64,000 bases of DNA from contig NZ_SLZF01000005.1 in NCBI RefSeq assembly GCF_004341515.1, positions 62,001-126,000 on the forward strand, written 5' to 3'. Made by a program: the position numbers and the translations under genes. Shown here piece by piece: positions 18,201 to 26,734 of the stretch. Position 1 is the first letter of the stretch. The number at the start of each line of letters is the position of its first letter. The stretch is from Allobosea sp. BK604. GTDB lineage: Bacteria > Pseudomonadota > Alphaproteobacteria > Rhizobiales > Beijerinckiaceae. A model generated the notes under the pieces. That model made no database searches, was not told the DNA's origin, and was given only the letters and a program-made list of their open reading frames with translations.

Positions 18201-21200
18201 GGCGGCCTGACCAAGACGGGCGCCGGCACGATCGTGCTCGCCGGCAGCAACACCTATGCCGGCGGCACCACGATCAATGCCGGTACGCTGCAGGTCGCGT
18301 CCAACGCCAATCTCGGCGACGCAGCCGGCGGCCTGACCTTCAATGGCGGCACGCTCGCGACCACGGCGGATTTCGCCATGTTCCGGTCGGTCACGCTGGC
18401 CGGCACCGGCAGCGTCGATGTCGCGGCCGGCACCCAGTTCGAGCTCGGCGGGGCTGTGGCGGGCATCGGCGGCCTGACCAAGCGCGGCGCCGGCACGCTG
18501 GTACTTTCCGGCGTCAACACCTCTTCCGGCGGCACCACGGTGTCGGCCGGCGTGCTGCAGGCCGGCAGCGCTGACGCGCTCGGCTCGGGCGCGCTGGTGC
18601 TGGACGGCGGCACGTTCAGGGCCGGCACCAGCTTCATCAACAGTTTCGCCAATGCGATCAAGGTCAACGCCAGCGGCGGCGCGGTCGATGTCAACGGCCA
18701 GGTGATGACGCTCTCGGGCGGCATCAGCGACGGCAACGGCGCCGGCGGGGCGCTCGCTTTCGTCAATAGCGATAGCCATATCGGTGCAGTCGAGCTCGGA
18801 GGCGCCAACAGCTATAGCGGGCCGACCTCGATCGGTGCGGGCGTGAAGCTGACCGCGCTGACCGACGCCGCCTTCTCGCCGAACTCGGACGTGACGCTCG
18901 CGGCAACCGGCGCGCTGATGGTCAATGGCCACAGCACGACCGTGCGCTCGCTCGCGGGCTCGGGCCTCGTCGTGAACGGCCACGACACGCAGCTCGGCAC
19001 GCTCACCGTCGCGCTGCCCTCGGGCGCCGCCACCTTCGCCGGCACTCTCAGCGACGGCGAGCCGGGCGACGCGGCGCTGACGCTGGTCAAGGCCGGCGCC
19101 GGCACGCAGATCCTGAGCGGCCGGAACAGCTATACCGGCGGCACGACGATCAGCGGCGGCACCTTGCAGCTTGGCGACGGCGGCACCTCCGGCTCGATCC
19201 TGGGCGACGTCGCCAATAACGGCACGCTCGCCTTCAACCGCTCGGGCGCCATCGTCTTCTCCGGCGCGATCACGGGCAGCGGCGCGCTGCGCCAGGACGG
19301 AACCGGGACGGTGGTCCTGACCGGGACGAACAGCTATGCCGGCGGCACCACGATCGCGGCCGGCACTTTGCAGATCGGCAATCGCGGCACCACGGGCTCG
19401 ATCACCGGCGACGTGGTGAATAACGGCACGCTCGCCTTCAAGCGCGCGGATAATGTCAGCTTCTCCGGCGCGATCTCGGGCAGCGGCGCGGTCGAGCAAC
19501 TCGGCCCCGGCACCGTCACGCTGACCGGCACCAACACCTATACCGGCGGCACGACGATCACGGCCAGCTTGTTCTCGCTTGCCGACGATGCCGCCAATAG
19601 CGGCACGCTTGCCTTCAACGGCTCGGAAGCGCTGAGCTTCACCAGCTCGAACACCTATACCAGCGGCACCACGGTCTTGGGCAGCGGCACGCTCACCCAT
19701 ACGGGGATCCCGGCCGGCACCTTGCAGATCGGCGATGGCGGGACGACCGGCTCGATCCTGGGCGATGTCGCCAATGATGGCACGCTCGCCTTCAACCGCT
19801 CGGATGCGGTCAGTTTCGGCGGTGTGATCTCGGGCCGCGGCCAGGTCGCGCAGCTCGGTGCGGGCACGCTCACGCTCACAGGTGCGAATACCTATAGCGG
19901 CGGCACGCTGATCTCGGCCGGCACGCTGGTCGGCTCGGCCACGAGCTTCGGCAGTGGCACGATCCTGAACAAGGCCGCGCTGGTGATCGACCAGCCCGGC
20001 AACGCGGTCCTCGCCAATGCGATCGACGGCACCGGCTCCTTCACCAAGCGTGGCGCCGGCAGCCTCAACCTGACCGGGATCAGCGGGCTCACCGGTCCGA
20101 CCACGGTCGCGGCCGGGCGGCTCGCGGTCAACGGCTCGCTCGCCCACTCCACCGTCACGGTCCAGGACGGCGCCATCCTCGGCGGCAACGGCACGCTGGG
20201 CGGGGCCATCATCCAGGCCGGCGGCACGATCGCTCCCGGCAACTCGATCGGCACGCTCACTATCAACGGCGACCTCGTGCTGGCGCCGGGCTCGATCTAT
20301 GATGTCGAGATCGCCGGCAATGGCAGCGCCGACCGGATCATCGTCTCCGGTTCGGCGACGGTGACCGGCAGCGAGGTGACGTTCACCGCACTCGATCCGC
20401 AGACGAGTTACCAGCGGGGCCAGCGCTACACGCTGATCAGCGCGACAGGTGGCGTCAATGGCGCCTTCGCCCAGGTCACCACCACATCCGCCTTCCTGGA
20501 TGTCGGGCTCGACCCGAAGACCGGCGAGGTCGATCTCACCATCAACGTCAAGAACGATCCTGGTGCTCCGACCGGTCCCGGCGCGGCGCCGGCCGTGTTC
20601 CAGATTGTGGCGGCGACGCCGAACCAATACGCCACGGCGGTCGGGCTCAACAGCCTGCCGCAGGTCGGCGGGACGCTGGCGCTCTATAACAGCCTGCTGA
20701 TGCTCGATGCGGCCACGGCGCGGAGCGCCTTCGACCTGCTCTCCGGCGAGATCCATGCCTCGGCCAGGACGGCGCTGGTCGAGGAGAGCTCGACCCTGCG
20801 CAACACGATGAACGACCGGCTGCGCTCGGCCTTCGGCTCTGTCGGCGCGGCGCCAATGGCGACCATGAACTATGGCTTCACCGCCGATCTTGCGCCCGCC
20901 GTGAAGGGGCCGCTGCCCCGGCTCGCCACCGAACGCTTCGCCGTCTGGGGCCAGGGCTACGGCTCATGGGGAAGGACCGATGGTGACCGCAACGCACAGA
21001 AGCTGACGCGCTCGACCGGCGGCTTCCTCATCGGCGCCGATGTCGCCGTGTTCGACACGATGCGGGTCGGCCTGCTCGCCGGCTACAGCCGCTCGGAGTT
21101 CGACGCCAAGGGAAGGCTCTCTTCGGGCGAGAGCGACAATTACCATATCGGCCTCTACGGCGGCGGACAGTGGGGCGCGCTCGGGCTCCGAGCCGGTGCG

Positions 21201-21755
21201 AGCTACACCTGGCATGATGTCGAGACCAGCCGCACGGTCGCCTTCGCCGGCTTCGGCAACAGCCTGAAGAGCGACTACAATGCCGGCACGGCCCAGGTCT
21301 TCGGCGAGCTCGGCTACCGCTTCGATGTCGGGCAGGTCGCGCTCGAGCCCTTCGCCGGCCTCGCTTACGTCAACCTCCACACCGACGGCTTCAACGAGAC
21401 CGGCGGCATCGCCGGTCTCTCGGGCCGTAGCGACGACACCAGCCTCGGCTATTCGACGCTGGGCCTGCGCGCCTCGACCTCCTTCGCGCTCTCGGGCATG
21501 GACCTGACCCTGCGCGGCGGCCTCGCCTGGCGCCATGCCTTCGGCGATGTCGACCCGCAGGCGACGCTCGCCTTCGCCGGCGCGAACCCGTTCACGGTCT
21601 CGGGCCTGCCGATCGCCAGGAACGCGGCGCTGATCGAGGCCGGGCTGGATGTCGCGATCAGCAAGAGCGCGACGCTCGGTGTGTCCTATACCGGGCAGCT
21701 CGCCCAGGACGCGCAGGACCATGCGTTCAAGGCGAATTTAGCCGTCAGGTTCTGA
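15240..21755 (+). CDS. Giant autotransporter with PATR passenger repeats
   Basis: A 2171-residue type V secreted protein. An extended signal peptide (about 52 residues, basic start, then VSVLALLCGFSAAGTYDAQA) precedes a Gly/Ser/Thr-rich beta-helical passenger. The passenger contains many passenger-associated transport repeats of the form GGLTKxGxGTxxLxGxNTYxGGTTI. A helical linker (about 1820-1865) leads to the outer-membrane beta-barrel (about 1895-2171) ending in Phe. No protease triad is visible, so adhesion or biofilm formation is the likelier role. The ribosome site before ATG 15240 is weak. It appears monocistronic. Confidence 0.93.
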   Translation: MRNGDVKASGAGKREDRTVRRRLSYRSHFGRSVSVLALLCGFSAAGTYDAQAACFAAGGTITCNGAANPLAPSYANGGNNLTVNINAGAGVGVLLGVGGTAMTFSGNNVSLNNAGTIDPMLLGQGSILSSGLVIGNANASTVTVNNSGVLRGTSGLLGANLPGLTGMALALQNGTGGVSTVTNTGTIAVSPLAGLSVATGDMPAVAIYGGGQVNFTNSSTGIINGRVAFQAPGTPGVGNSFINAGTITGSVSLGAGTTNTFTARTGSSVTAGLGTSGNTLGVTGLSLSFAAAGVVDGGAGGNNTLQLNQAVGGPASGALSLANYINFNTLDVQSGDWTLSGISTASSVTLGGGSVTIDNAGAFGSSTIQASGTGIGSSVAGLDLTNAIVIGSGGLTVQGAQDFTLSGVLSGTGGLTKTGIGTVTLAGANTYTGSTTIDAGTLALAAGGSIAGTGALNLSGVGAVLDISASGANQTIGALSGVAGSAVSLGVNALTIDSAANATFAGTIGGTGGLVKQGSGTQVLSGANTYTGGTTIDAGTLALGAGGSLAAAGSVNVAAGATLDISGSGTNQTIGALIGGNGSSVALGVHTLTFGDATNQSFGGSIGGTGSLTKAGSGTQTLTGANTYTGGTTVSGGALALGAGGSLAATGAVTLSSGAFDISASGANQTIGALSGAAGTAVTLGANTLTFGDATNQSFDGVISGTGGLVKQGAGSQVLTGAQAYGGSTTINGGLLRVEGSLASAAVTVAAGGTLGGSGSIAGAVTVADGGILAPGSSPGTLTVGSLVLNNQSRLGYELGTPGVVGGNLNDLVVVNGALTLDGVLDITPQAGFGAGSYRLFNYAGALTDGGLLFGIVPAGYEFSVDTTHAGEINLLASVATLQFWNGARTTADGSVHGGSGTWDAASTNWTGSSGNVASAWSNLTAVFAGPAGGSVTLAGNQQVAGLQFATDGYVLNGPGALQVAGATELRIDPGLTATINAVIEGTGGLTKTGAGTIVLAGSNTYAGGTTINAGTLQVASNANLGDAAGGLTFNGGTLATTADFAMFRSVTLAGTGSVDVAAGTQFELGGAVAGIGGLTKRGAGTLVLSGVNTSSGGTTVSAGVLQAGSADALGSGALVLDGGTFRAGTSFINSFANAIKVNASGGAVDVNGQVMTLSGGISDGNGAGGALAFVNSDSHIGAVELGGANSYSGPTSIGAGVKLTALTDAAFSPNSDVTLAATGALMVNGHSTTVRSLAGSGLVVNGHDTQLGTLTVALPSGAATFAGTLSDGEPGDAALTLVKAGAGTQILSGRNSYTGGTTISGGTLQLGDGGTSGSILGDVANNGTLAFNRSGAIVFSGAITGSGALRQDGTGTVVLTGTNSYAGGTTIAAGTLQIGNRGTTGSITGDVVNNGTLAFKRADNVSFSGAISGSGAVEQLGPGTVTLTGTNTYTGGTTITASLFSLADDAANSGTLAFNGSEALSFTSSNTYTSGTTVLGSGTLTHTGIPAGTLQIGDGGTTGSILGDVANDGTLAFNRSDAVSFGGVISGRGQVAQLGAGTLTLTGANTYSGGTLISAGTLVGSATSFGSGTILNKAALVIDQPGNAVLANAIDGTGSFTKRGAGSLNLTGISGLTGPTTVAAGRLAVNGSLAHSTVTVQDGAILGGNGTLGGAIIQAGGTIAPGNSIGTLTINGDLVLAPGSIYDVEIAGNGSADRIIVSGSATVTGSEVTFTALDPQTSYQRGQRYTLISATGGVNGAFAQVTTTSAFLDVGLDPKTGEVDLTINVKNDPGAPTGPGAAPAVFQIVAATPNQYATAVGLNSLPQVGGTLALYNSLLMLDAATARSAFDLLSGEIHASARTALVEESSTLRNTMNDRLRSAFGSVGAAPMATMNYGFTADLAPAVKGPLPRLATERFAVWGQGYGSWGRTDGDRNAQKLTRSTGGFLIGADVAVFDTMRVGLLAGYSRSEFDAKGRLSSGESDNYHIGLYGGGQWGALGLRAGASYTWHDVETSRTVAFAGFGNSLKSDYNAGTAQVFGELGYRFDVGQVALEPFAGLAYVNLHTDGFNETGGIAGLSGRSDDTSLGYSTLGLRASTSFALSGMDLTLRGGLAWRHAFGDVDPQATLAFAGANPFTVSGLPIARNAALIEAGLDVAISKSATLGVSYTGQLAQDAQDHAFKANLAVRF
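16524..17405 (+). repeat. Three tandem ~98-codon repeats inside the autotransporter
   Basis: Repeats begin at 16524, 16821 and 17115 (periods 297, then 294 bases), with a decayed fourth start at 17406. Each codes for NTYTGGTTIDAGTLALGAGG, followed by DISxSGxNQTIGAL and a short spacer (residues 429-722). High DNA similarity suggests recent duplication and possible copy-number variation. Confidence 0.8.
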
Positions 21756-21794
21756 CGGCAAGAACGACCGGAGGCGCATGCCGGGCTCCGGTCG
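21741..21794 (+). terminator. Double hairpin at the end of the autotransporter gene
   Basis: Hairpin 1: GCCGTCAG / CTGACGGC with a 3-base loop (21741-21759), spanning the stop codon. Hairpin 2: CGACCGGAG / CTCCGGTCG with a 12-base loop (21765-21794). Both stems are perfect. There is no T-tract, so Rho-independent action is uncertain. Confidence 0.55.
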
Positions 21795-21842
21795 GCAAGC
21801 CAGTCTTGACGCCGCCCGCGCCGGGCCGTGATACAGCGGCGC

Positions 21843-22439
21843 ATGGCCGAGCGCTTTACCCTCATCGAGCCCATCACCGTGCGGCAGGAGATCAGGAAGA
21901 GCCGCTTCATCGGAACGGCCGGCCCGGTCGCCGACGAGGCCGGCGCCCGGGATTTCATCGCGACCTGGTCCGATCCGGCGGCCAATCACAATTGCTGGGC
22001 CTGGCGTCTCGGGCAGGGCTATCGCTTCAACGACGACGGGGAACCGAGCGGCACTGCCGGCAAGCCGATCCTCGCTGCGATCGATGGGCAGGCTCTCGAT
22101 GGCGTCGCCATTCTCGTGACCCGCTGGTTCGGCGGCGTTCTGCTCGGCAGCGGCGGGCTGATGCGGGCCTATGGCGGCACGGCCGCCCTTGGCCTGCGCG
22201 AGGGCAAGAAGGTCGCGCTGGTCGAAACCGCCACGGCGACGATCACCTGCCCGTTCGGCGATCTGGCGCGGGTCCAGGCGCGTCTCGAAGCGCTGCCCGG
22301 CGTGCAGTTGCGCGATCAGGCCTTCACCAGCACCGGCGCCGTGCTCTCGATCTCGGTTCCAAAGGAGGAAACCGATCTGGTGACCCGGTTGGCGACGGAT
22401 CTCAGCAGCGGCCGCGCGTTCGTGCGATGGGACGAATGA
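21843..22439 (+). CDS. YigZ/IMPACT family protein (UPF0029)
   Basis: A 198-residue cytoplasmic protein of the YigZ/IMPACT family, which has an N-terminal UPF0029 domain and a small ferredoxin-like C-terminal domain. Diagnostic motifs are KSRFIGTAGPV, then NHNCWAWRLG, DDGEPSGTAGKPIL and VTRWFGGVLLGSGGLMRAYG. The eukaryotic member regulates translation through GCN1; the bacterial role is unclear. ATG 21843 is preferred over an in-frame GTG at 21828. It appears to be a single gene between hairpins. Confidence 0.9.
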   Translation: MAERFTLIEPITVRQEIRKSRFIGTAGPVADEAGARDFIATWSDPAANHNCWAWRLGQGYRFNDDGEPSGTAGKPILAAIDGQALDGVAILVTRWFGGVLLGSGGLMRAYGGTAALGLREGKKVALVETATATITCPFGDLARVQARLEALPGVQLRDQAFTSTGAVLSISVPKEETDLVTRLATDLSSGRAFVRWDE

Positions 22440-22441
22440 TG

Positions 22442-22499
22442 GCGCCGACACCGGCCCAAGCCTTCAGCGGTCGATAGCTGCCGGCCAGCTTGTCGGCGC
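22442..22499 (+). terminator. Inverted repeat after the YigZ gene
   Basis: Perfect 9-bp arms GCGCCGACA (22442-22450) and TGTCGGCGC (22491-22499), with inner CCGGCC / GGCCGG words that extend the stem. It starts 3 bases past the stop. A possible terminator or mRNA-end structure. Confidence 0.45.
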
Positions 22500-22680
22500 A
22501 GGATGCTTGCTTCCAGGCCCAGGTCGAACATGGCGCAAGTCGACCGCGATCGAGCAGATCATCGAAGGCCGAGACTCAGCCGGGCATAGCTTCGCGTTAT
22601 CAAGCCATGCAGCATTTCGATTTGACCCTCGGCCTCCATCCGCAGCCAATATCCTCGTAGAATTCGAGGAGTTGAAAGCG

Positions 22681-24723
22681 GTGCTGAGAATTGGCGTCGA
22701 CGTCGGCGGGACCTTTACCGACTTTGCGGCATGGCGCGACGATCCGGCGAGCCTGACCACCTATAAGGTCTCATCGACCCCGCCGAACTTCATCGACGGC
22801 TTCAAGGCCGGCTTCGAGGAGATCGTCACGCGTCTCGTTCCGCGTCCGGGCGAGACGGTCGTCGTCATGCACGGCACCACCGTCAGCACCAATACGGTGA
22901 TCGAGCGCAACGGCTCGGTGCTGGCGCTCCTGGTCACGCGCGGCTTCCGCGACATCCTCGATCTGCAGCGCTTCCGCCTGAACGACCCGATCCGCATCGA
23001 TGCGGGCCGGACCGAGCCGCTGGTGCCGCGTCATCTCGTCTTCGAGGTCGACGAGCGGCTGGAGCCGGACGGCTCCGTGCACGCCCCGATCGCGATCGAG
23101 CAGGTCAGGCAGGCCGTGCTGGCGGCGAAGGCCGAGGGCGCGACCAGCATCGCCATCGCCTTCCTTCACAGCTATGCCAATCCGGACCACGAACGCGCCG
23201 CGGCCGCCGCAGTGGCAGAGGTGGCGCCGGAATTCGACGTCAGCATCTCGAGCGAAATCCTGCCGCGCATCGGCGAATACGAGCGCTCGATCGCCTGCGT
23301 GCTCAACGCCTATGTCCGCAAGCGGCTCGGCACCTATGTCGGCCAGGTCGAGGCCTATCTCGCCGAGCGGCTGGCCGGGACGCGGCTGTTCATCACCCGC
23401 TCCAATGGCGGGGCGCTCGCGGCGCAGGAGGCCCGCAGCTTCCCGATCCACACGCTGCTCTCGGGCCCTGCCTCGGGTGTGACGGCGGCGCGCTTCTTCG
23501 CCGCGGCCGAGCCCGAGCGGCGCTTCCTGACCATGGATATGGGCGGCACCAGCACCGACATGTCGCTGATCCTCGACGGCAGGCCGACCGTGACCAACGA
23601 GGCCAAGGTCGGCGATTTCCCGCTGACCATGACCGTCACCGGCATCGAGGCGGTCGGCGCCGGCGGCGGCTCGATCGCCTGGCTCGACGGCACGGTGCTG
23701 CGCGTCGGCCCGCGCAGCGCCGGGGCCTGGCCGGGCCCGGCCTGTTTCGGGCGCGGCGGCACGCAGCCGACCGTGACCGACGCCTATCTGCTCTGCGGCT
23801 ATATCGACCCCGACAATTTCCTCGGCGGCCGGATGAAACTCGACATCGTGGCGGCGCGCCACGCTTTCGAACCGCTGGCGGCGAAGCTCGGCATCCCGGT
23901 CGAGGACGCTGCCGAGGCCTGCATCACGGTCGCGAGCTCGAACATGGTGGCGAAGGCCCTGCCCTATTTCGCCCGCCACGGTGTCGACCAGGAGGAGCTG
24001 ACGCTCGTGCTGTTCGGCGGGGCGGGCTCGCTGCACGGTCCGCTGCTGGCGCATGAGCTCGGGATCAACCGCCTGCTGGTGCCGCGCACGCCTTCGGTCT
24101 TCTGCGCCTTCGGCGGACTGGTTTCCGAGCTCGTGCAGGACATGGTCGCCACCGTCTACGGTAGCGATTTCGACGGTCCGGCCCTGGCGCGGCGCTTCGG
24201 CGAGCTGGAACAGGGCGCGCAAACCTGGCTCGCGGCACAGGCCGGCAAGAGCGACCTCGTCGCCACCCGCACGGAGCATTGGGCCGAGATGCGCTATCTC
24301 GGCCAGTTCTTCTCGCTCAACGTGCTGCTGCCGGCCGAGGCGGTGGCGAAGGGCGACCTGACCGCGATCCACGAGGCCTATCACGCCGAGCACGAGCGGC
24401 TCTACAGCCACGCCGACCGCGAGGCGCAGATCGAGATCCTGGAGCTGCGCGTACGCATCGCCGGCGCCCTGCCGATGCCGGCGATGGATGCGATCGCGCT
24501 GGCCTCGCAGGAGCCCGGCCAGTCGCAGACGGCGCGCTCGCTGCGCTTCGACGGGACGCTCTATGAAGGCGCCCCCGTGCATGACCGCGACACGCTCGGC
24601 GTCGGCACGCGGGTCATAGGCCCCGCGATCATCGAGCAGAGCGACACGACGATCTTCGTGATCCCCGGCTTCGTCGCCGAGACGCAGGCCTCCGGCGACC
24701 TCCTGATGACGCGGGCGAACTGA
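22681..24723 (+). CDS. Hydantoinase/oxoprolinase family protein, subunit A (HyuA-like)
   Basis: A 680-residue ATP-binding subunit of the hydantoinase A / 5-oxoprolinase / acetone carboxylase superfamily, which hydrolyses a lactam or hydantoin ring with ATP. The N-terminus LRIGVDVGGTFTDF is the actin-like phosphate-binding motif; HGTTVSTNTVIER and TMDMGGTSTDMSLI follow. GTG 22681 is chosen because homology begins there and GAGGAG lies about 10 bases upstream; the frame is open earlier without homology. It is followed 2 bases later by the B subunit and then by a flavin dehydrogenase in the same operon. Substrate unknown. Confidence 0.9.
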   Translation: MLRIGVDVGGTFTDFAAWRDDPASLTTYKVSSTPPNFIDGFKAGFEEIVTRLVPRPGETVVVMHGTTVSTNTVIERNGSVLALLVTRGFRDILDLQRFRLNDPIRIDAGRTEPLVPRHLVFEVDERLEPDGSVHAPIAIEQVRQAVLAAKAEGATSIAIAFLHSYANPDHERAAAAAVAEVAPEFDVSISSEILPRIGEYERSIACVLNAYVRKRLGTYVGQVEAYLAERLAGTRLFITRSNGGALAAQEARSFPIHTLLSGPASGVTAARFFAAAEPERRFLTMDMGGTSTDMSLILDGRPTVTNEAKVGDFPLTMTVTGIEAVGAGGGSIAWLDGTVLRVGPRSAGAWPGPACFGRGGTQPTVTDAYLLCGYIDPDNFLGGRMKLDIVAARHAFEPLAAKLGIPVEDAAEACITVASSNMVAKALPYFARHGVDQEELTLVLFGGAGSLHGPLLAHELGINRLLVPRTPSVFCAFGGLVSELVQDMVATVYGSDFDGPALARRFGELEQGAQTWLAAQAGKSDLVATRTEHWAEMRYLGQFFSLNVLLPAEAVAKGDLTAIHEAYHAEHERLYSHADREAQIEILELRVRIAGALPMPAMDAIALASQEPGQSQTARSLRFDGTLYEGAPVHDRDTLGVGTRVIGPAIIEQSDTTIFVIPGFVAETQASGDLLMTRAN

Positions 24724-24725
24724 CG

Positions 24726-26732
24726 ATGGATCCGATCCGCACTGCGATGATGAACAACCGCTTCACGGCGATCGTCGAGGAAGCCTCCGCCACGCTCTAC
24801 CGCACCGCCTTCACCACCTATGTGAAGCTGGCGCAGGACTTCCAGTGCGCGCTGGCGACGCCGGAGGGCGAGCTGTTCTCGCATCCCGAACAGTCCGGCG
24901 TGAACATCTTCATGGGCCTGCCGCTGCACTCGACGCTCGATTTCATCGGCCGCGAGACGATGCAGCCTGGCGACGTCTACATCACCAACGACCCGTTCAC
25001 GACGAACGGCATGGTCACGCATCTGATGGACGTGACGATGCTGCGGCCGGTCTTCCACGAGGGCAAGCTGATCGCCGTCGGCTGGACCTTCATCCACGCC
25101 TCCGACATCGGCGGCGGCGTGCCGGGCAGCATCTCGCCCTCCTTCACCGAGGTCTTCCAGGAAGGGGTGCGCGTCAGGCCGATGCGGCTCTGCCGCAACG
25201 ACGAGATCGTGCCCGAGGTGCGCGACATCTTCCTCTACAACAGCCGCATCCCCGACGACATGTGGGGCGACTTCAAGGCCATGCTCTCGGCCTTGAAGGG
25301 CATGGAGCGGCGCCTCGTCGAGCTGTGCAAGCGCTACGGCGCCGAGCAGGTCTCGAGCGGCATGCGCGACGTGCTCGACTTCGCCGAGGCGAAGGCGCGC
25401 ACGGTCATCGCCGCGATCCCGGACGGGACCTACTCGTTCTCCGACTATGTCGAGCTGCTGAAGCCCGGCCACTACGCCCATATCATGACCACGCTGCGGA
25501 TCGAGGGCGACGGCATCGAGGTCGATTTCACCGGCTCCGACCCGCAGGTGCCGGCGGCGTATAACTACACGACGGGCGACCGCACCCATCCCTATCTCGT
25601 GCAGGCGCTGCTCAACTTCATCCTGACGCAGCAGCCCGACACGCCCCGCAATGGCGGCCTGCTCCGGCCGATCAAGACGATCGCGCCGCGCGGCACCATC
25701 GTGAATGCGGAGCTGCCGGCCGCGGGCGGCGCACGCGTCGCCTCGAGCGCCCGCGTGTTCGACTCGATCATGGCCTGCCTCAACCAGGCGGTGCCCGGCG
25801 GCGTGCTGGCGAGCGGCCCCGGCCAGATCGGCATCATGGCGCTGAGTGCGCCGCATCCGCGCACGGGCAAGACGACGGTCGGCGTCGTCAACCCGCTGAT
25901 CGGCGGCAGCGGCGGGCGCGCCACCTGCGACGGCGTCAACGCGGTTGACCCGCGCTTCGGGCAGGTCAAGAGCGTGCCGACCGAACTGATCGAGGCCGAC
26001 ACCGTGCTGCGCGTGCGCCGCTTCGCGCTGGTGCCGGACAGCCAGTCGCCCGGCGAGCGCCAGGGCGGCGCGGCGCTCATGATCGAGCTGGAGAATACCG
26101 GCTTCGAGGCACTGACCACGGTGCGCGGCATGAACCGCTTCCATTTCCGCCCCTGGGGCTTCAAAGGCGGCGCCCATGGCCGGCTCGGCCAGGCGATCCT
26201 CAATCCCGGCCGCGCCGACGAGCGCAATCTCGGCAAGATCGACGTGCTCAAGCTTGCCGCCGGCGACGTGCTGCGCATCACGACCTCGGCCGGAGGCGGC
26301 TTCGGGGATCCGCTGGACCGCGCGCTCGACGCGATCGCGCGCGATTTGCGCTCCGGTCTCGTCACCGCAGCCCATGCCGAGCGCGTCTACGGGCTCGTCT
26401 TCGGCGCGGACGGCACGATCGATGCCGACGCCACGGCGGCGCGCCGGGCGGTGCTGCGGAAGGCGGCGCCGGAGCTTTTCGACTACGGCCCCGAGAAGGA
26501 AGCCTACAACAGGATCTGGCCGGCGCAGATGCGCTCGAGCCTCGCCATCAAGGTGCTCGCCCAGAAGCCGGCGCTGCGCCAGAACCTGCTCGTGCTGGTC
26601 GAGCAGGCACTGACCCGGCGGGGCGCCACCGTCGACGAGACGAGCCTCGACGCTGCGCTGGCCGAAGCGCTCGACGAGCTGAGCGGGCGGGCAAGGCGGC
26701 GCGAACCTGCCCCGCGCATGGCGGCGCAGTGA
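24726..26732 (+). CDS. Hydantoinase/oxoprolinase family protein, subunit B (HyuB-like)
   Basis: A 668-residue partner of the preceding subunit. It begins MDPIRTAMMNNRFTAIVEEA, with GDVYITNDPFTTNGMVTHLMD and GGSGGRATCDGVNAVDPRFG further on, all typical of HyuB. It is roughly 100 residues longer than the usual 520-590. The extra C-terminal part (from about 560) is helical and ends in a basic Arg-rich tail; its role is not evident. The stop overlaps or abuts the flavoprotein start. Confidence 0.9.
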   Translation: MDPIRTAMMNNRFTAIVEEASATLYRTAFTTYVKLAQDFQCALATPEGELFSHPEQSGVNIFMGLPLHSTLDFIGRETMQPGDVYITNDPFTTNGMVTHLMDVTMLRPVFHEGKLIAVGWTFIHASDIGGGVPGSISPSFTEVFQEGVRVRPMRLCRNDEIVPEVRDIFLYNSRIPDDMWGDFKAMLSALKGMERRLVELCKRYGAEQVSSGMRDVLDFAEAKARTVIAAIPDGTYSFSDYVELLKPGHYAHIMTTLRIEGDGIEVDFTGSDPQVPAAYNYTTGDRTHPYLVQALLNFILTQQPDTPRNGGLLRPIKTIAPRGTIVNAELPAAGGARVASSARVFDSIMACLNQAVPGGVLASGPGQIGIMALSAPHPRTGKTTVGVVNPLIGGSGGRATCDGVNAVDPRFGQVKSVPTELIEADTVLRVRRFALVPDSQSPGERQGGAALMIELENTGFEALTTVRGMNRFHFRPWGFKGGAHGRLGQAILNPGRADERNLGKIDVLKLAAGDVLRITTSAGGGFGDPLDRALDAIARDLRSGLVTAAHAERVYGLVFGADGTIDADATAARRAVLRKAAPELFDYGPEKEAYNRIWPAQMRSSLAIKVLAQKPALRQNLLVLVEQALTRRGATVDETSLDAALAEALDELSGRARRREPAPRMAAQ

Positions 26733-26734
26733 CC

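Noticed and set aside
17502-20756. A very long minus-strand open frame (over 1000 codons) under the autotransporter
   Set aside because: Low-complexity Arg/Ala/Gly/Asp-rich product, no start signal, exactly opposite a recognisable gene: a GC-bias shadow.
22771-26375. Two long minus-strand frames opposite hyuA and hyuB
   Set aside because: His/Arg/Asp-rich nonsense, no domain; the hydantoinase reading is well supported.
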